DNA of 64,000 bases from Trogon surrucura (Eukaryota > Chordata > Aves > Trogoniformes > Trogonidae), in contig CM036657.1 in assembly GCA_020746105.1 (NCBI GenBank), positions 3,061,652 through 3,125,651 of the forward strand, read 5' to 3'. Below the pieces are notes generated by a model. That model was given only the letters and a program-made list of their open reading frames with translations. It ran no database searches and was not told the origin of the DNA. Positions within the stretch are counted from its first letter, which is position 1, and the number at the start of each line of letters is the position of its first letter. Shown here one piece after another: positions 60,263 to 64,000 of this stretch. A program made the translations under genes and the position numbers.

Positions 60263-62427
60263 CAGAGAACCTCTCTCGACCTACTAACCACCCCCCTTCT
60301 AATACACCCCAGGATGCCATTGGCCTTCCTGGCCACAAGGGCACAGTGCTGACTCATGGTCATCCTGCTGTCCACCAAGACTCCCAGGTCCCTTTCCCCT
60401 GTGCTGCTCTCTAATAAGTCATTCCCCAACTTATAATGGAACCTGGGGTTGTTTCTACCCAGATGCAAGACTCTACATTTACCCTTGTTATATTTCATTA
60501 AATTTTTCCCCGCCCAACTCTCCAGCCTGTCCAGGTCTCGCTGGATGGCAGCACAGCCTTCTGGCGTGTCAGCTACTCCTCCCAGCTTGGTGTCATCAGC
60601 AAACTTGCTGATAGTACTCTCTAGTCCCTCATCCAAGTCATTGATGAATATATTGAATAACACTGGTCCCAGTACCGACCCTTGAGGGACTCCACTGGAT
60701 ACAGGCCTCCAACCAGACTCCACCCCATTGACCACGATTCTTTGGTTTATTTCCCCTTAGCCAGTTCACAGTCCACCTCACTACCTGAGAGTCTAGACCA
60801 CACTTCCTCAGTTTAGCAGCAAGGATGCTGTGGGAGACTGTATCTAATGCTTTACTGAAGTCAAGGTAGACTGCATCCACCGCTCTGCCATCATCTATCC
60901 ACCTTGTTATATCCTCGTAAAAGGCTATGAGGTTAGTCAAGCACGACTTCCCCTTGGTGAAGCCATGTTGACTGTCTCTAATGACCCTCTTATCCTTGAT
61001 ATGCCTTGAGATGGCACCAAGGATAAGTCGTTCCATCACTTTCCCAGGGATGGAGGTGAGGCTGACCGGTCTATAGTTACCCGGGTCCTCCTTCTTGCCC
61101 TTTTTGAAGACTGGAGTGACATTTGCTTCCCTCCAGTCCTCAGGCACCTCTCCCGTCTTCCAAGACTTGGCAAAGACGATCGAGAGTGGTCTAGCAATGA
61201 CATCAGCCAGCTCCCTCAGCACCCGTGGATGCATCCCGTCTGGACCCATGGATTTATGGATGTCCAGATTGCTTAATTGGTCCCTAACCCAGTCCTCATC
61301 GACTAAAGCAAACTCCTCCACTGCCCTGACTTCCTCTGGGGCCTCAGGGGAACGGGGCTCCTCAGGACAGCGTCCGGCAGAGTAGACAGAGACAAAGAAG
61401 GCATTCAGTAACTCTGCCTTCTCTGTATCTTCTGTCACCAAGGCACCCACCTCATTCATCAGTGGGCCTAAATTGCCTCTGGTGTTAGTTTTATCTGCCA
61501 CGTATTTGAAAAAGCTCTTCCTGTTGTCCTTGACCCCTCTCGCCAGGTTTAATTCAAGGGAGGCCTTTGCTTTCCTAGTTGCCTCCCTACATCCTTGGAG
61601 AACAGCCTTATATTCTTCCCAAGTGGCCAGTCCTGCCTTCCAAGATCTGTAAATTCTCCTCTTGCACCTGAGCTTACCCAGTAGATCCCTGTTTAGCCAC
61701 GCAGGTCTCCTGGCTCCCTTCCTTGACTTCCTACGTGTCGGGATGCTCTGATCTTGAGCACGGTAGAAGCAGTCCCTGAACGCTAACCAACTATCTTGGG
61801 CCCCTTTACCTGCAAACAGCCTTGCCCATGGGATTTTCTTGAGTAATTGCTTGAAAAAACCAAAGTTTGCCTTGGCAAAGTCCAGGGTTGCAATTCTGCT
61901 TGCTATTTTGTTTCTGCTACATGAGATCCTGAACTCTACCATTTCATGGTCACTGCAGCCAAGGCATCCCTCAACCTTTACTGCTTCAACCAGATCCTCC
62001 TTGTTAGTGAGGATGAGGTCCAGCAGTGCTCCTCTCCTAGTCGGCTCCTCCACCATTTGCATCAGAAAATTATCATCGATGCACTGGAGGAACCTCCTGG
62101 ACTGTGGCTGAGTGGCTGAGTTGTCCTTCCAGCAAATATCAGGGAAGTTAAAATCCCCCATGACAACCAGGGCCTGTGATGGTGAGACCGCTCTCAGCTG
62201 CCTGTGGAAGGCCTCATCAACTTCCTCACCCTGATCTGGTGGCCTGTAATAGACACCCACAACAGTATCTCTCCTGCCAGCCTGCCCCTTAATTCTAACC
62301 CATACACTCTCAACTTGCTCCTCCTCCATGCCTGGATGGTATTCAGTACATTGTAGTTGCTCTTTCACGTAAAGAGCGACTCCACCACCTCGCCCGGCTG
62401 GCCTGTCTTTCCTGATAAGGACATAGC
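60263..62427 (-). pseudogene. CR1 LINE ORF2: endonuclease and reverse transcriptase
   Basis: Minus-strand CR1 missing both ends. A 576-codon frame (60638-62368) holds the endonuclease C-terminal part (GVYYRPPDQGEEVDEAF, LVVMGDFNFPDICW, SDHEMVEF) and RT (SMGPDGMHPRVLRELAD, VTPVFKKGKKEDPGNYRPV, LDFSKALDTVSHSILA). A frameshift near 60735 leads to a second frame (60262-60735) with [15 protein letters not shown] and [10 protein letters not shown], the catalytic FADD box. The last part of ORF2 and the 3' tail are absent. It is interrupted at 62427 by a Lys-beta LTR. It is the best preserved CR1 RT in the window but inactive. Confidence 0.95.
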
Positions 62428-62804
62428 TGTAGGGGAATGTCTTGTGGAGCAGGGGTGTGGTATCCCTTTAAAGGTGTGGACAACCCAGTTTAGGCCTAAA
62501 CAAAGGCTCTGTCCTTGGAGCTGCCTTGGGGCACGGAGAGGAGGAGGTTTTATCTGTTTTGTGAAGAGCCTTGCCGGGGGGAGAAGGGGGGGCGAGAGCC
62601 GCCTGCATAGTTGAATGGCACTATCCAATTAAACGCTGGCGCGTGTAAACCTGTATCTGACCAACTCTGTTAAGGGGCAGGCGTGTGGACGCTGCTTAAC
62701 TGTATATATTGAGCTGTCTGGAGCAATAAAGGGAGGACGACTTGTAGCCATATCGGTGGGATTTGTCATTGTCTTGACTGGCTCTCCGAAGGGACCCTTC
62801 TTCA
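62428..62804 (+). repeat. 5' LTR of a Lys-beta provirus inserted in CR1
   Basis: The 377-bp LTR runs from TGTAGGGGAATG to CCCTTCTTCA. The left flank CATAGC (62422-62427) would be the 6-bp duplication; the right side lies beyond the window. Confidence 0.93.
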
Positions 62805-62806
62805 TC

Positions 62807-62824
62807 TGGCACCCGAACAGGCTT
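62807..62824 (+). other. Primer binding site, tRNA-Lys3 type
   Basis: It reads TGGCACCCGAACAGGCTT, matching the first 15 bases of TGGCGCCCGAACAGGGAC except one. Confidence 0.85.
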
Positions 62825-62827
62825 AAA

Positions 62828-64000
62828 ATGGGGAATTGCTTAAATGCGGATTGCTTGAATACGGTAAGACTCCGAAGCATCAGGCGTGAGCCGATTTGGG
62901 AGCTGGAGAGCCGGAGGCAGGAGAATTCCAGGTGTGACCAAAAGGGCACCGGAGACGAGAGTTTGAACAGCCGATCAAGCCCCTGCCAAGGTAAGACTGC
63001 GATGGAAATTGATGCAGCAACTCGCCTCCTTGTTGATATGCTCTCTAAGAGAGGAGAAAAAGTAAAGGAGTGAGACGTATTGGCCCTGATCCAATGGGCT
63101 CGGAAGCGGGAGAAAATGAACGACCCGTCATTAATCGTTAGCTCAACCGAATGGCATGAAGTAGGAGACTTTTTGTGGGACTGTACTTTAGAGGGACAAA
63201 AAGAAGGAAAAGAAGCGAAAGGACTAGGAACTGTTGGGAAAACTGTAATACGGACTCTAGAAATCATGCAAGCAGAAAATAAAGTTGCCGTGGCGGCGGC
63301 GGTTGAAGCCTTTGGGGGAGAGCAAGAAAGGAAAAAGGCAAAGGAAGAAACCCCCTGCTCGTCCCAACTGGCGACATTTTTTCGGCTAGGACAGACACGC
63401 CCCATGAAGGGTACAGCGGCCGGTGTGCTTCTCTCTGAAAGACTTCTTACAGAGGCTGCTTGGAACTGAGTGAAACCTGGAAGCCTGGCTGCCGCTGGAC
63501 TCGAGAGGCGTGGCCCAGCAGAAAGAGGAGGCACAGGGCGGAGTCGACTGTCGCCCGAAAATTAACCCTTTGATATCCTTTTCTGACAAGGATTCTGAAT
63601 CAGAACTGAGTCCTGACAAATCTGTCAGAGGTAATGATCAAGTTATGCAGCGAATGGAGAGGCCTCGGACCAAGAAAGAGGAAGATCCGAATGAACCTCT
63701 GAAAGAGATCCTGAACAAACTCGCTGAATTATCAATTAGACAGCAAGAAATGGAAGTAACCTTTAAACCCTTTTCATCGTCACTTTGGAGACAACCAGAA
63801 ACCATATCTAAGGTCCTGCGAGAGATTCAACCATTATCCCGTATAGAACCACCGGTTGAACCCTCAGCTCCCCCACTACCATCAGCTCCCTCATTCAAGC
63901 CTGACTTTCAGGCTCGAACCATAAAGGATCCTTTGCAACAGCGATGGAGCGGTGTCATCAGAGACGCTATAACAGAAGGAGATTGGGAAACAGTCACTTC
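62828..64000 (+). pseudogene. Gag (matrix to capsid start), Lys-beta, truncated by window end
   Basis: ATG at 62828 starts MGNCLNADCLN, a possible myristoylation signal. A splice-donor-like CCAAGGTAAG is at about 62986-62995. A TGA at 63071 interrupts the frame, which resumes at once in phase with matrix helices (LALIQWARKREKMNDPSL, EIMQAENKVAVAAAV). A further frame change near 63470 is followed by linker with a PPVEPSAPPLPSAPS proline-rich stretch carrying PSAP-type motifs, then the start of capsid (RTIKDPLQQRWSGVIRDAIT). It is the most complete Lys-beta matrix-linker region here. Because the TGA recurs in every copy, it may be a family trait. Confidence 0.8.

Noticed and set aside
1-64000. 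CRISPR arrays, bacterial operons, tRNA or rRNA genes
   Set aside because: No such structure was seen. The repeats are satellite, LTR or CR1, and the tRNA-like strings are only retroviral primer sites.

Overview
The window is avian repeat DNA with no recognisable host gene. CR1 retrotransposons ending in ATTCTATG or GATTCTGTG units, together with several endogenous retrovirus (ERV) classes, point to a bird. The density and nesting of ERVs, with a tandem satellite of about 170-180 bp as the common substrate, suggest heterochromatin, plausibly the W chromosome or a pericentromere. Species and chromosome cannot be fixed from sequence alone. Family names below (Lys-beta, Trp-beta, ERVL-UAG and so on) are my working labels.

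Layout. 1-4432: a chimera of a gammaretrovirus-like integrase/Env fragment, a betaretrovirus-like Gag-Pro reading frame, a degenerate env region and a Lys-beta 3' LTR. 4433-6339: a minus-strand fragment of a tRNA-Trp-primed ERV, split by a 1.3 kb LTR that itself carries a CR1 tail. 6468-15925: satellite, holding a solo Lys-beta LTR (6-bp duplication ACATGT), holding a complete minus-strand Trp-beta provirus at 7049-15232 with open gag, pro/dUTPase, pol and env and about 99% identical LTRs. 15926-24268: a CR1 copy split by an ERVL-like provirus (17547-23062). 24387-31467: two rearranged minus-strand Lys-beta proviruses sharing one LTR, with a solo 1.19 kb LTR inside gag. 31468-33662: 5' LTR plus truncated gag of an ERVL-UAG element. 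34067-38995 and 39411-45547: two decayed gammaretrovirus-like proviruses in satellite, the second with a solo ERVL-UAG LTR inside it. 45548-47275: satellite with a solo 1.18 kb LTR. 47276-59350: a plus-strand Lys-beta provirus whose pol is interrupted by a complete ERVL-UAG provirus (49623-56807). 59348-62427: satellite, an LTR-like fragment and a minus-strand CR1. 62428-64000: 5' LTR, primer site and start of gag of another Lys-beta provirus inserted in that CR1.

Two elements look recent and coding-competent. The Trp-beta provirus joins gag to pro with a G GGA AAC slip site followed by a hairpin. The ERVL-UAG provirus (843-bp LTRs with one difference seen) has no env, joins gag to pol through an in-frame amber codon followed by a hairpin, and has an unusual Gag that begins with membrane segments and an N-glycosylation-rich, Cys-rich loop. 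The target-site duplications that I could read on both sides allow the insertions to be ordered in time.
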